DNA of 64,000 bases from Heligmosomoides polygyrus polygyrus (taxonomy: Eukaryota; Nematoda; Chromadorea; Rhabditida; Heligmosomidae): NCBI GenBank assembly GCA_947396885.1, contig OX377204.1:37967975-38031974 (forward strand), in the 5' to 3' direction. The number at the start of each line of letters is the position of its first letter. Position 1 is the first letter of the stretch. Under the pieces are notes generated by a model, which did no database searches, had not been told where the DNA came from, and saw only the letters and a list, made by a program, of their open reading frames with translations. Positions 43,101 to 50,747 of this stretch are shown piece after piece. The translations under genes and the position numbers were made by a program.

Positions 43101-46100
43101 TGTGTTATCTGTTATTTGATTTGCAGACAGTTGATCAAAGTACCTACTTTGGAGGTCCAGCCCAAATACAGTCAGCAGTTTCCCATAAGGGTTTTAGGGG
43201 GCTGCCCTACGGAAGTGTCAGACCCGGTTTGTTCCAGATAGTACGGCTAGCACTGGAGGCGCCAAAACTAACTGCTCGTGACTGCTTTGACTTTTATAAC
43301 CCCATCAGCACCAACCCCTATTTTTAGTAAGAGGGTAGGTCCTCTTTTTTGCAGTTAATGAACTCCGTATGAAAGCATAGGATAGCTAAAATTCTGTGAG
43401 GCGCAAATGGTCAACATCGCGCCATGCACTAGTTTGAAACCTTACATTTCAGACTCGATTGATAGTGCATGGGCTGTATGCTTGTTACAATCTCATTACT
43501 ACTTGGCCAGATTAACTATGCTGTGCATTATTTAACATTTGGAACCCATCAATCACGTGAAAGATACGTTACATGTGGGGAGGGGGACGTTCTGCCTGAA
43601 AGCGGCGCGGGCAAAGACGCGGGACAGTGCCTGCGGAGCCAATTAGCGTCGACTCGCGCAGTGACACCCGCCGCTTCGCGCTCAGCCAGACAGCCCTCGC
43701 CGCAGAGGCGATGCTGACCCAGCCAACCACGGGAGCCAGTAGGTCGACCAGATTTGGTGTGATTACAATCGATAGAGGGATAGGAGGCTCAGACGGCTTG
43801 CATTGGCAGTCCAGAAATTGGATTTGTCTGAACCCTACCATCTTCCATATTAGAATTTCGAGCTCTATCGAATGAGCCAGGAAAGAATCTTGCCTCAATA
43901 ACCCTTTCAACAATTTCTTTCAGGCGCTGTCAAACTTTCGTTAAATATCAGTTTTTATTTATATTAAAATTAACGATGATGCTTACTGATGTGAACTCTA
44001 CCATCTCCTGTATTAGAATTTCGATCTCTATCGAATGAGCTAGAAATTATCCTGTCTAAGTAACCCTTAAGGCGGCTTTTAGGCGTTGTTTACCTTCCTT
44101 AAATATCAGTTTTTATTTATATCAGAAATAATTGTGAGGCATGCTTCCAGGCTGAAATTGCGCGAGGAATATAACTAGATAGACGAGAGACCTTCTAAAA
44201 GAAACCTAGGTGCTCAACATTTTTGAAGACGGCATTATGATCCTTCAGTGCGTAGAGCACGTTCCCAGTTTTAAATTGCACGATGAGTTCGATTTGACAG
44301 TCGGTAGACCTCCTAAGAACACCATAGTACTCTAATTTTCTCATGAAATCTCATGAGCGTTTCCTAACTCGTTAATTGGTGGAGGAGACATTGGCTATGT
44401 AGGTACACTGCCTGTTGGACGCGAGGTCAAAACATCGCTAGAAGCCACAGACGACTGGACGAGCAATTTGAAGTATTGTGTGATGAAATTTATTCTCTCT
44501 GAACATTAGATTTGATGAAGCACCTATCCAATCTTCGTCTCGAAACATGTGATGTGTGCATTATAAGGTTCCATAGAAAAAGAAAAAAGTTACAAAATGC
44601 TAAAGAGGTGTCATGTTGAAACTAACGCTTTAAACTTCTGTTAAAAGATCTCTCGTCTATCTAATTGGAATCCTCGTGCAGTTTTATTAGCCTGGAAGCA
44701 CGTCTCGAAATTAATCCTGATATATTTGAATAGAAATAGATATTTAGCGAAAACAAACAGCGCATTAAAAAAATCGTTTTAAAGGTCGTTGAGGCAGGGT
44801 TCTTTTCTAGATCATTCGATAGAGCTCGAAATTCTAGTACAGGAGATGGTAGGGTTTACATCAGTAGTATGGAAGCATGCCTCACAATTAATCCTGGTAT
44901 AAAAAAAAACTGATATTTAACGGAGACAAACAACGCCTAGAAAGTCGCCTCATGGGTTATTTAGACAGGATATAATACAGGAGATGGTAGAGTTCACATC
45001 AGTAGCCTGGAAGCGTATTGAATTCTGATATAAATAAAAACTGATATTTAACGAAAGTTAAGTAGTTTAGCGCCTGACAAAAATTGTTGCTAGGGTTATT
45101 GAGGCAAGATTCTTTCTTGGCTCATTCGATAGAGCTTGAAATTCTGATATAGAAGACGGTAGGGTTCAGATCAGTCCCATATTCTGGACTGCCAATGCAA
45201 GCCGTCTGAGCCTCCTATCCCTCTATCGATTGTAATCACACCAAATCTGGTCGACCTACTGGCTCCCGTGGTTGGCTGGGTCAGCATCGCCTCTGCGGCG
45301 AGGGCTGTCTGGCTGAGCGCGAAGCGGCGGGTGTCACTGCGCGAGTCGATGCTAATTGGCTCCGCAGGCACTGTCCCGCGTCTTTGCCCGCGCCGCTTTC
45401 AGGCAGAACGTCCCTCACCCTTACATGTGAGTTTATTGATTGCACAATTTTCCGCTCTCGTTGTCACTCTAATAAGGCTTCCTCATATTTGAGCCGCTAA
45501 CAAGAGTCATGCCCGGCTCTAGGCTTTCCTTTGAAGAGAAAAAGTTTATCCTGAAGTGCTACTGGAAAATAGGAAATATCGTCGAAGTGCAGAGGCGATT
45601 CAGCGACTATTTCTCCAATGCACTCGAGTCTGCAATGCAAGGTTTGAAGCGGGCGAGGCGCAATTTTGACTATTTGCACGCCACAAAAATCTCGTTATCC
45701 TGCGCCTTAATATCAGTTTCAAACAGCTCCAAAAGCCTCACTAGAGACAATGTTAGAACATTTCAATTAGTACCTGCACTTTTTAGGATACCCTGCATTT
45801 TTCGCAAGCCAAAGTGTGTTTTTAAGTTTTAAACATTAATGGAAACACAAATCAAAGGATATGGTCCCCTTGAGGAGAAAATACAACAAGTACTCAAGTG
45901 AAACACAATCACTTGAATGTAAAATGCAACAATTCAGACGAGTGCATTGGGCAATCCCTACCGCTCATGTCTCTATTTTCCTAAGCTTTCATATGAGCCC
46001 TTAACTTCTTCAGCATGAGCAACGTTCTCACCTTTCAAACAGTATACATTTTTTGAGACACCTTTGATGAAACGATCTTCCCTTCCAAAACGCTAGTTGC

Positions 46101-47460
46101 GCCCGAATGAACGAATTCGAACATTCGAATTCGAATGCTCGAAAAAACGCGATTTTCGAAAGTAATCGAATCAGAAGGCTAGAAAAACGCGATCTTCGAA
46201 TGTAATCGAATGCTAGTGCTCGAAAAAACGCGCGATTTATGAATGTATTCGAATTCGAATGCTCGGAAAAACACGATTTTCGAATATTCGAAAATCATCG
46301 CTATTCGAATATATTCGGTTAATTGAAACTTTTGAGAGACAACTTTAAATGGAAGTGATAAATCCAACTAATAAGATACCGTCAAAACCGCGATTAACCG
46401 CTCGCAAATAATTTGTCGAAATTCTCTCCCATACAAAGCAAACTAAGAAAAACGTATGAAGGTCAGCAAACCCACGCTTTCTCATCTCTGGACGTGTCTT
46501 CGCATGCTTTTGCTATTTCCTCTCGTATTCGTCGTTGCTGCCGCCTATAAGGCGATCCATTAAACACCTATTTGTAACTGTCTGGTAACAGTAAGTATTC
46601 ATTCTTCAAAGCAGACTCAAAACCACCAAGAATTCCTTACTAAAAGAAACCACGACCTCAAAGTTAATTCTATTATTCTAAAAGTACTGTGGAACCGTGC
46701 TACATAGAATTCAACCTTTTAACTCACTCTTGCTGTAGATCCACCTCGGTATTGAAGAGGTTAGCATGTTGCTCGTTGAGATCACGGATTTTGTTGATAA
46801 GAACAAGTCTTTCCTTTTGCAACTGCGTCACTTCACCTGTCTTCGCCTCGAGCAGTGCCTTGAGTGAGAAGCCAACAATGATCAAAGGTAGAAGTAAGGT
46901 GCTTCACTTACAGACTGTGCTATCCATTCGTCATACAGCGACTGCTTGTCGTCGGTCGTCTTCTTCATAGCGCACTCCAGCTCGCTGATACGGGCACACA
47001 ACTTTTTGTTATCGAGAATAAGTTTATCTCGCCTGAAATTCTGCTCAATGCAGTGAAGTGAGTAGGAAGTGACAGCCATAAGATAGTTTTCTCAGCACCG
47101 GGAACACAAATAGAAGTTAGGACATCTCCAGATATCTAAAAGAAATAAAAAGGAAACTACTCTTTGGTGACATTGGAGAGAAGAGCATCGTGTTGATCCA
47201 GTTTTCGATTTGCCTCTATGAGAGATTGATCGTTGCGACTTTTCTGTTTGTAAACCTCAGCAAGTTCGGCCCGTAGTTGCTTCAGTTCTAGCATAGACGA
47301 TTCAGAAGTGGTGTCGCTGGAAAGCTTTTGTTTCAGATAAGCCTAGTGGCAGCAGAAAGGATAGCAATGTAGCACCAAAACCTCTTCTACATACATCACC
47401 CACTTGAAGGATGCTATCATTATATGTAGGAGCGACAGCCCATCCGTCTACCCCGGTCAT
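25040..47460 (-). CDS. atg-16: ATG16 homologue (autophagy protein), 14-exon gene
   Basis: Assembled by eye from 14 exons with compatible phases (1458 nt, 485 codons plus stop). ATG16 proteins form a dimer through a coiled coil, bind ATG5 (joined to ATG12) and direct LC3/GABARAP lipidation at the phagophore. Exons 1-4 encode the coiled coil; exons 5-14 encode a linker and seven WD40 blades. Motifs include [62 protein letters not shown] and a final [13 protein letters not shown], matching the ATG16 family blade by blade. At 485 residues it is shorter than human ATG16L1 (607). The N-terminal ATG5-binding helix is not visible, so a 5' exon may be missing. Intron 4 is 15.6 kb and full of transposons. 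The coding frame shows no breaks, so the gene is probably functional. Confidence 0.9.
25196..25273 (-). CDS. atg-16: atg-16 exon 13, blade 6 (second half)
   Basis: Encodes [20 protein letters not shown]. Donor GTACGT. The 3-kb intron before it carries a decayed mariner. Confidence 0.9.
25519..26403 (-). mobile_element. Decayed mariner in atg-16 intron 12
   Basis: The plus-strand left end is TTAGGTTGTTCAAAAAGTAT next to a TA, a typical mariner terminus. The minus strand encodes, in broken frames, [19 protein letters not shown], then [11 protein letters not shown] (DNA-binding domain), DDEKR (first Asp), FFLHHNG (second Asp lost) and [12 protein letters not shown] (third Asp lost). Many stops and frameshifts; inactive. 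The far inverted repeat is not clear. Confidence 0.8.
26404..28264. other. Rest of atg-16 intron 12
   Basis: AT-rich, no coding signature. It holds a dispersed repeat (27140-27440) and a C11 tract near 27437. Confidence 0.5.
27140..27440 (-). repeat. Dispersed repeat, inverted relative to 40150-40480
   Basis: Shares, in reverse complement, the motif CTTCAGCCCTGGGG, a CTGCCTGG block and an AATAC-rich segment with 40150-40480. Two degenerate copies lie in tandem here (the phrase around TTCGTGTTGGGCGACCTCGA recurs). Confidence 0.5.
28265..28339 (-). CDS. atg-16: atg-16 exon 12, WD40 blade 6 (first half)
   Basis: Encodes [19 protein letters not shown]. The donor GTCTGT is required to join exon 13 as [12 protein letters not shown]. 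Confidence 0.88.
28418..28502 (-). CDS. atg-16: atg-16 exon 11, WD40 blade 5
   Basis: Encodes [20 protein letters not shown]. Acceptor TTTCAG, donor GTGGGT. The 51-bp intron before it is typical of small nematode introns. Confidence 0.92.
28556..28657 (-). CDS. atg-16: atg-16 exon 10, blade 4/5
   Basis: Encodes [17 protein letters not shown] and [12 protein letters not shown]. The donor GTGGTG is weak but is required to keep SPDG in frame. Confidence 0.9.
28723..28800 (-). CDS. atg-16: atg-16 exon 9, WD40 blade 4 (first half)
   Basis: Encodes [20 protein letters not shown]. Donor GTCAGT joins it in phase to GHFDRK of exon 10. Confidence 0.88.
28867..28984 (-). CDS. atg-16: atg-16 exon 8, WD40 blade 3
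   Basis: Encodes [20 protein letters not shown] and [16 protein letters not shown]. Acceptor TTTAG, donor GTAAGT. Confidence 0.93.
28985..30624. other. atg-16 intron 7
   Basis: 1.6 kb with no recognisable element or coding stretch. Confidence 0.5.
30625..30751 (-). CDS. atg-16: atg-16 exon 7, WD40 blade 2
   Basis: Encodes [21 protein letters not shown] and [12 protein letters not shown]. Donor GTGAGT. Confidence 0.92.
30803..30924 (-). CDS. atg-16: atg-16 exon 6, WD40 blade 1
   Basis: Encodes [19 protein letters not shown] and [10 protein letters not shown], close to the HDGEVNAVQF blade of ATG16L1. Confidence 0.92.
31085..31169 (-). CDS. atg-16: atg-16 exon 5, linker
   Basis: Encodes [20 protein letters not shown] before the first WD40 blade. 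Acceptor TTCAG, donor GTAAGT. The phase fits exon 4 directly, although further linker exons could hide in intron 4. Confidence 0.8.
31208..31345. repeat. AT-rich palindromic repeat (AATTCGAATGC family)
   Basis: Two to three degenerate tandem units containing CGAAAAAACGCGATTTTCG next to TATTCGAATTCGAAT. Each unit is locally self-complementary. Related to 46095-46320. Confidence 0.7.
31380..31500 (+). repeat. Single copy of the 112-bp repeat seen at 54938-55260
   Basis: Matches the AAGGGACTC...GCTCAGGGG...TTCGAGC layout of the tandem units inside the element at 54849-55589; the sequence after it also resembles that element. Confidence 0.55.
31837..32985 (+). pseudogene. CR1-like LINE: ORF1 remnant and start of endonuclease
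   Basis: ORF1 is readable in pieces from [18 protein letters not shown] through [19 protein letters not shown] and [16 protein letters not shown], typical of the nucleic-acid-binding ORF1 of nematode CR1 LINEs. The endonuclease follows: [27 protein letters not shown] and LILLGDFNL. Stops and frameshifts break both. CR1 elements move by target-primed reverse transcription. The core RT domain is missing downstream. Confidence 0.82.
32423..32600 (+). repeat. 89-bp tandem duplication inside the LINE
   Basis: Two units (32423-32511 and 32512-32600) from GTTTGGTG through ATCACGGAAACCTGGCT, differing at a few bases. The duplication repeats the endonuclease start. Confidence 0.9.
33465..33620 (-). 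repeat. GC-rich dispersed repeat (TCGCCGAAGTATAACAT family)
   Basis: Carries TGTTATACTTCGGCAACGCG, the reverse complement of the terminus shared with copies near 38490, 56075 and 63310. Confidence 0.5.
33653..33845. mobile_element. MITE with TA duplication
   Basis: A 193-bp element with terminal inverted repeats CATGTCGCGAAG / CTTCGCGACATG extending imperfectly to about 40 bp, flanked by TA on both sides. No coding capacity. Confidence 0.75.
33863..34125 (+). pseudogene. CR1-like LINE RT C-terminal part, left fragment
   Basis: Encodes [38 protein letters not shown] and IRRKRYDLV, the thumb and C-terminal region of CR1 RT. The frame resumes exactly at 37524 after the RTE insertion. Confidence 0.85.
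34328..37382 (-). pseudogene. RTE endonuclease/reverse transcriptase, broken
   Basis: The endonuclease comes first on the minus strand: [19 protein letters not shown] (37.2 kb), then [15 protein letters not shown] and [10 protein letters not shown] (36.8-36.6 kb). The RT follows: [20 protein letters not shown] (35.6 kb), [15 protein letters not shown] (motif A, near 35.1 kb), YADDA (catalytic, near 34.9 kb), [11 protein letters not shown] and the C-terminal [16 protein letters not shown]. Several frameshifts and the SINE insertion disrupt it, but the catalytic motifs survive, so it is fairly young. Confidence 0.88.
35765..36057 (+). mobile_element. tRNA-derived SINE (family A), copy 1
   Basis: Starts with a tRNA-like head: A box TAGCGCAGTCGG and B box like GGTTCGGATTTCC, followed by a ~200-bp body and a TTTATCC-type tail. 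Flanked by TATCCTCGG on both sides (35756-35764, 36058-36066). It interrupts the RTE between its endonuclease and RT. Confidence 0.88.
37524..37937 (+). pseudogene. CR1-like LINE C-terminus and 3' end, right fragment
   Basis: Continues with [35 protein letters not shown] and [15 protein letters not shown], then a stop, a short 3' UTR and an AATAAA-rich tail at 37911-37937. Confidence 0.85.
37938..39047. other. Intron 4 stretch with one GC-rich repeat
   Basis: Low-complexity TTAACGA-rich sequence (37960-38080), a GC-rich repeat (38490-38660), and AT-rich sequence. No coding signature. Confidence 0.5.
38490..38660 (+). repeat. GC-rich dispersed repeat copy
   Basis: Two direct occurrences of GAAGTATAACA about 112 bp apart, enclosing CG-rich sequence with GACGACGTCGTC. 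Related in reverse complement to 63310-63425. Confidence 0.5.
39048..40102. mobile_element. Inverted pair of Tc1-like transposase C-terminal fragments
   Basis: Arms 39124-39501 and 39728-40102 are inverted copies around a 226-bp spacer. Each encodes [22 protein letters not shown] and, in the right arm, [15 protein letters not shown]: the end of a Tc1/maT-type transposase. TACAGGGTGCGTAAAAAGT at 39048 looks like an intact terminus. The rest of the transposase is absent. Confidence 0.75.
40150..40480 (+). repeat. Short tandem repeats (42-bp unit and CTTCAGCCCTGGGG)
   Basis: CCTGGCGACTC...GAACACGTCGCC occurs twice in tandem (40230-40310), and AACTTCAGCCCTGGGG three times (40311, 40437, 40460). 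Inverted relative to the repeat at 27140-27440. Confidence 0.65.
40525..41821 (-). mobile_element. Penelope-like retroelement remnant, endonuclease-like part ahead of RT
   Basis: On the minus strand, in order: [20 protein letters not shown] and IKGYGNM (41.7-41.5 kb), resembling the C-terminal side of the GIY-YIG endonuclease of Penelope-like elements; [13 protein letters not shown] (41.1 kb); [20 protein letters not shown] and [10 protein letters not shown] (41.0-40.85 kb); then RT with [21 protein letters not shown] and [13 protein letters not shown] (40.77-40.53 kb). Stops separate the parts and the RT catalytic Asp pair is damaged. The endonuclease-first order would match permuted (Naiad-like) elements. 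A mariner cuts its 5' side at 41822. Confidence 0.6.
41822..42917 (+). mobile_element. Mariner with complete ends, deleted transposase
   Basis: 1096 bp with inverted ends TTAGGTTGGTGCATAAGTTC / its complement (one mismatch at the last bases), flanked by TA (41820-41821, 42918-42919). Confidence 0.9.
41976..42827 (+). pseudogene. Mariner transposase lacking the third catalytic Asp
   Basis: Begins [20 protein letters not shown] (helix-turn-helix), then [20 protein letters not shown] and [32 protein letters not shown] (first Asp), [11 protein letters not shown] (second Asp) and LPHPPYS. It then stops matching before the DLAPSDYH block, so the third Asp and the last ~60 residues are gone. At least two frameshifts (near 42140 and 42440). 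Confidence 0.85.
42920..43568. other. Intron 4 between mariner and foldback element
   Basis: No recognisable coding or repeat sequence. Confidence 0.4.
43578..45420. mobile_element. Foldback (FB-like) element with 9-bp target duplications
   Basis: 1843 bp, flanked by identical TTACATGTG (43569-43577, 45421-45429). The ends GGGAGGGGGACGTTCTGCCT and GGGTGAGGGACGTTCTGCCT are inverted. The outer ~240 bp of each arm is GC-rich; inward each arm consists of degenerate tandem subunits of about 165 bp carrying CTATCGAATGAGC and TTAAATATCAGTTTTTATTT. The left arm ends near 44205 and the right arm starts near 44636, with one more subunit on the right. Long modular arms and a 9-bp duplication are features of Drosophila FB/Mutator-type elements. 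No transposase gene inside. Confidence 0.85.
45509..45832 (+). pseudogene. Internally deleted Tc1/mariner-type transposase
   Basis: Starts [20 protein letters not shown] and EVQRRF, the N-terminal helix-turn-helix typical of a Tc1-like group, then jumps to a C-terminal-like stretch ([14 protein letters not shown]). The catalytic core is missing. Confidence 0.6.
46095..46320. repeat. AT-rich palindromic repeat (AATTCGAATGC family), second copy
   Basis: About four degenerate units of CGAATGCTCGAAAAAACGCG plus ATTTTCGAATGTATTCG, as at 31208-31345. Both lie in intron 4 of atg-16, near its two ends. Confidence 0.75.
46728..46858 (-). CDS. atg-16: atg-16 exon 4, coiled coil
   Basis: Heptad-rich [18 protein letters not shown] followed by [15 protein letters not shown]. 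Donor GTGAGT leaves two bases, matching the phase of exon 5. Confidence 0.8.
46912..47032 (-). CDS. atg-16: atg-16 exon 3, coiled coil
   Basis: Acceptor TTTCAG, donor GTAAGT. Encodes [20 protein letters not shown] then EWIAQS, similar to the KTTEENQELVTRW stretch of ATG16L1. Confidence 0.88.
47161..47342 (-). CDS. atg-16: atg-16 exon 2, coiled coil
   Basis: Begins [10 protein letters not shown] and includes [16 protein letters not shown], which aligns with the ATG16 coiled-coil start. Donor GTAGTT. Confidence 0.85.
47395..47460 (-). CDS. atg-16: atg-16 exon 1 (possible first coding exon)
   Basis: Starts [15 protein letters not shown] and ends in phase 0 at a GTATGT donor. The frame stays open upstream to a TTTTAG at 47507-47510. 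That site could be an SL trans-splice acceptor just before the ATG, or an ordinary acceptor for a missing upstream exon. Confidence 0.6.
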
Positions 47461-47519
47461 TCTGTTTGTCCACACAAGGCCAACGGCCAGTGAAACGATA
47501 TAACACCTAAAACGTTAAT

Positions 47520-48249
47520 CGCGCCTCTTCCTGAGGTAATCAATGTTGAAGTCACACGAATATGATAACCAGTGTGGAGACCACTACCACTGAACACTAT
47601 CGGTCGGGCAGACACCGGTTATGCCCGTTACTACAGCACCGAATAAACAACTTGTGAAGATCGAGTACACTGCTTCCACACATTTCGTCTTGGCATGCTT
47701 ACTCGTGGTGGTGGACTGGAGACGTTTTGGGGTTCGGCACGGATCTTTTCATTATGCGATTGGGATGCTTCTTATCACCTCAATCAGCCCTTCCCCCTCT
47801 TTTCCTTTTTTTCCACTATACCGTTCTTCTGCCCTTCTTAGTGGTGCATCTTCTTAAGGATGGTGCACTCTCCGTGCCACTGCCGCGACAGCAATACCTA
47901 TTTTAAATTTCTACTGCTCTTTCAGTATCTCTTGTTCTCCTCTTCCTTCATGTTTTTTGACCAACAAATTCTACTGATTTCTCTATATTATTAATTGCTA
48001 ATAACATAGTAATTAAATTTTTATGCTTGAATGTTATTTCTCGTGTCCAACGTCAACATATTTGCACCGGGGTATGGTACTGCGTCTGTTTGGTTTTCGT
48101 CTAATAGCCCGTACGAAACGAAAACCGAACTAATTCTTTGCTTTCTATACTTTTACAATTAAAGTTACTATCACATTTATATCCTTGTTATAATAATTGT
48201 GCTGCTTCACACGTTATAGCGTGCGCAGTATTGTGGCTCTCCATATACT
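47520..48249. other. Region upstream of atg-16
   Basis: Would contain the atg-16 promoter if exon 1 is correct. No motif recognised. Confidence 0.3.
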
Positions 48250-48258
48250 ATCCGTTGA

Positions 48259-48565
48259 CACCGGCGCTTGGTAGCGCAGTCTTAGAAGGTGCCGGCTGCA
48301 GCGCGCACTCGACCCCAACATCCTGGTTCGGATGTTCCACCTAGGCAAACCAAGGAAGAGTTTCCATCCGAGCCTTCTATCCCTTAGGGGTCGGTGAACT
48401 GGTACCAGAGTCGTACGGGAAGGATTAATCACTGTCCTGCACATCCCTGCCCACCGCGTCATTGTATGGCCAAATACGAATTCAGGCCGGCTTCTCCACA
48501 TGCCGTAAAAATAGAATGCGTGACGCATCCCGAAGGGGGTGAACTAATGCCGTCCTTTACCTTTC
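48259..48565 (+). mobile_element. SINE family A, copy 2 (diverged)
   Basis: Head with GGTAGCGCAGTC, body with the TTCGGATGTTCC B-box-like stretch, GTATGGCCAAATACG and GCCGTCCTTTACC tail. ATCCGTTGA on both sides (48250-48258, 48566-48574). Confidence 0.82.
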
Positions 48566-48579
48566 ATCCGTTGAAAAGG

Positions 48580-48790
48580 ATACTTGTAGCGCAGTTAGAG
48601 CAGCCGCAGGGTTCCCCGCGCTTCCCAAATCGGCATCTATACCGGTCCCAGAAAAACCAAGCCTTGCATCTCTCTAGTCCAGAATCGGTTTTTGCAGATT
48701 CGTCCCAGATGAAGGAATCCACTAATGGTAAGTCATTCCTATGTAAATTGTGGTCAGAACCTAAAGATGAATGGCTGCGCATACTCTAGT
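48580..48790 (+). mobile_element. SINE family A-like fragment
   Basis: Begins CTTGTAGCGCAGTTAGAGC and keeps AACCAAGCCTTGCATC, but the 3' body differs from the other copies. Directly follows copy 2. Confidence 0.55.
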
Positions 48791-49699
48791 TCGTCACATT
48801 CAGGAAATGAGTGCAAAGAAACTTGTCCGTTTCTTGTGTAGAAGGGCAGGAGTAATTTGCAAAAATGAAATCTGAAAGTCTTCCCCATTAAACAATAGGT
48901 TCTAACGAAAACCTCTAAAACATAGGATAGCTGTTCCCAATACTCATCCCCACGATCGAATGTCTTGAACCTTGGGGTGCTCAGAATAACCATCCAATCC
49001 AAGGTCCAGTTCCTTTAATTTGTAGTCTTTATGTAGTTGACGTTTAGAATTTTGCCTTCACGGGGACCTGAAGCAGACAATGGCGTATCGGCTGTGTTTT
49101 TAGCAGTCACGCAAAGAGGCGCTTATACAAAGGATAGGAAAAGAGAAAATAGAAAAATAAACGACACTAACTCAACATCGTCGCCCACCGATCGCTTATC
49201 CAGCCTGCGTTTTATTCTTGTGAGTTCATCAGACATAAGACTGTCTAAAAAATATGCTATGAAGTCACAGAAAAGAATGAATGTGTTGGTTTAACCGCCT
49301 ACAGTTCTTGAAGATGACGGCCCACGGACGCACAACGGCATTTCTCGCTTCAAGCCTGCTCAGGATCTCCTCTCGAAAATGTCCCGAGGAACACGATGGA
49401 CGCTGCTCCATCTGCGAAACACTACACACGGTACACCGACAATATACAGCAAAGACAAAAGCGATATGTTCCTCGCGTCTAAAACAAAAGTGGTCACTTC
49501 GCACTTTCGTGCATATGAGAACAACACCACAAAGTCTATGAATCAAAAGGACCAAATCACAGAAGTACTCTTCGATGCTGTTAGACGGCTAAAGAACCAG
49601 AAAAATAAAGTAATAAACCCTGATGTCACGCGACAACACTCAGCAAACAACTTCCACTAAGAAATAACGCGCTCCAAGCGAACACTCATGCTCTGGCAA
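48791..49699. other. Unassigned stretch
   Basis: Contains minus-strand open frames of 82 codons (48754-49002) and 96 codons (49265-49555) with some protein-like composition, but no family signature or supported splice sites. I make no call. Confidence 0.3.
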
Positions 49700-49707
49700 T
49701 AATTTTA

Positions 49708-50413
49708 TCATCGTCGCGGCACGGTGGTGGAAGGGCTCTGGCGGATTTCAGTTCTCATATTTGTGTGGGTGGGTTGCTGTAACTCTTTGTATGTAGAGGT
49801 CTCGTCATTGAACAACTCCGGAAGGCGCCACCTTAGAAGCCATGCAATATGGCATGTGCTGGTGCACGATCCTTCGGGGTCGGTGAATTGGCGCCAGACG
49901 TTACGTGTCTGACCCACGTAATTATGAATATCGTCTTCCTTCGTGAGGTTCAGCTGCAGCGCAACATTTCTACACGCATGACCAAATTCGTCCAGCACTT
50001 GCTCCGGGGTGTCTGCTGGGTGGAGATGTTGCAGCAGCCATCCATCAGTCTTCGTCCCCATCCCTTCCCATGCCAAGTCTGGTGGCGCTGAAGAGTTTCT
50101 GAGATGGGATGTCCTCCTGCCCAACCCCTCTCTTCACGCTGACGAAGGCGTTGCTGCAGAATGGTGGGATCTTGGCCTTGAATCCAATGTACTGCACTCG
50201 AAGTATTCTGATGTACTGGGCAGGAATGCCCTGAGTGAGCAGAGATTTGAGGACTACTTCAGTTTCGACAGAGTCGAATACCTTCTTCAGGTCGATAAGC
50301 GTAAGGCTCAGCGGCCGCTTGTACCCTCGCTTTACTTCGACGAGCTTCGTAGCGTACGTATGTGGTCGACGGTGCCGAATCGTTTCCGGAATCCTGTCCG
50401 TCTCGGAAATCAT
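49708..50413 (-). pseudogene. RTE-type LINE reverse transcriptase fragment
   Basis: LVEVKRGYKRPLSLTLIDLK and KVFDSVETEVVLKSLLTQGI (motif A) are followed, after a frameshift, by LQHLHPADTPEQVL (catalytic FADD lost) and LNLTKEDD. A different subfamily from the RTE at 34126. No endonuclease or 3' tail found. Confidence 0.82.
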
Positions 50414-50747
50414 GTCTGTCCTTCGTCTAGCGTTCTGCCGACCTTATTCAGTGTGACTCAGTGATACAGTGTAGTGTACAGTGTACACTAGGGAGAGCAG
50501 GTTCATTGTGTGATAGTTGCCAATATTGGGCATACGTATGGACGTCTCTCTTTTGTTACAAGATGACAGTTGCTTTTCGACACCGCTGGAGACCTCATTT
50601 CTAGGTAAAGTCATAAAGTGTTGAGGAGAATTCTGTAGGGCATAGAAGGTGTTTAGTGAAAAGTTGGTGAAGTCGTATCCACAGCACATCTAGGCACACC
50701 AGCCATTCTCTAGTCGTCGGATGATTGTGTGCAGAAGTTTACATCTG

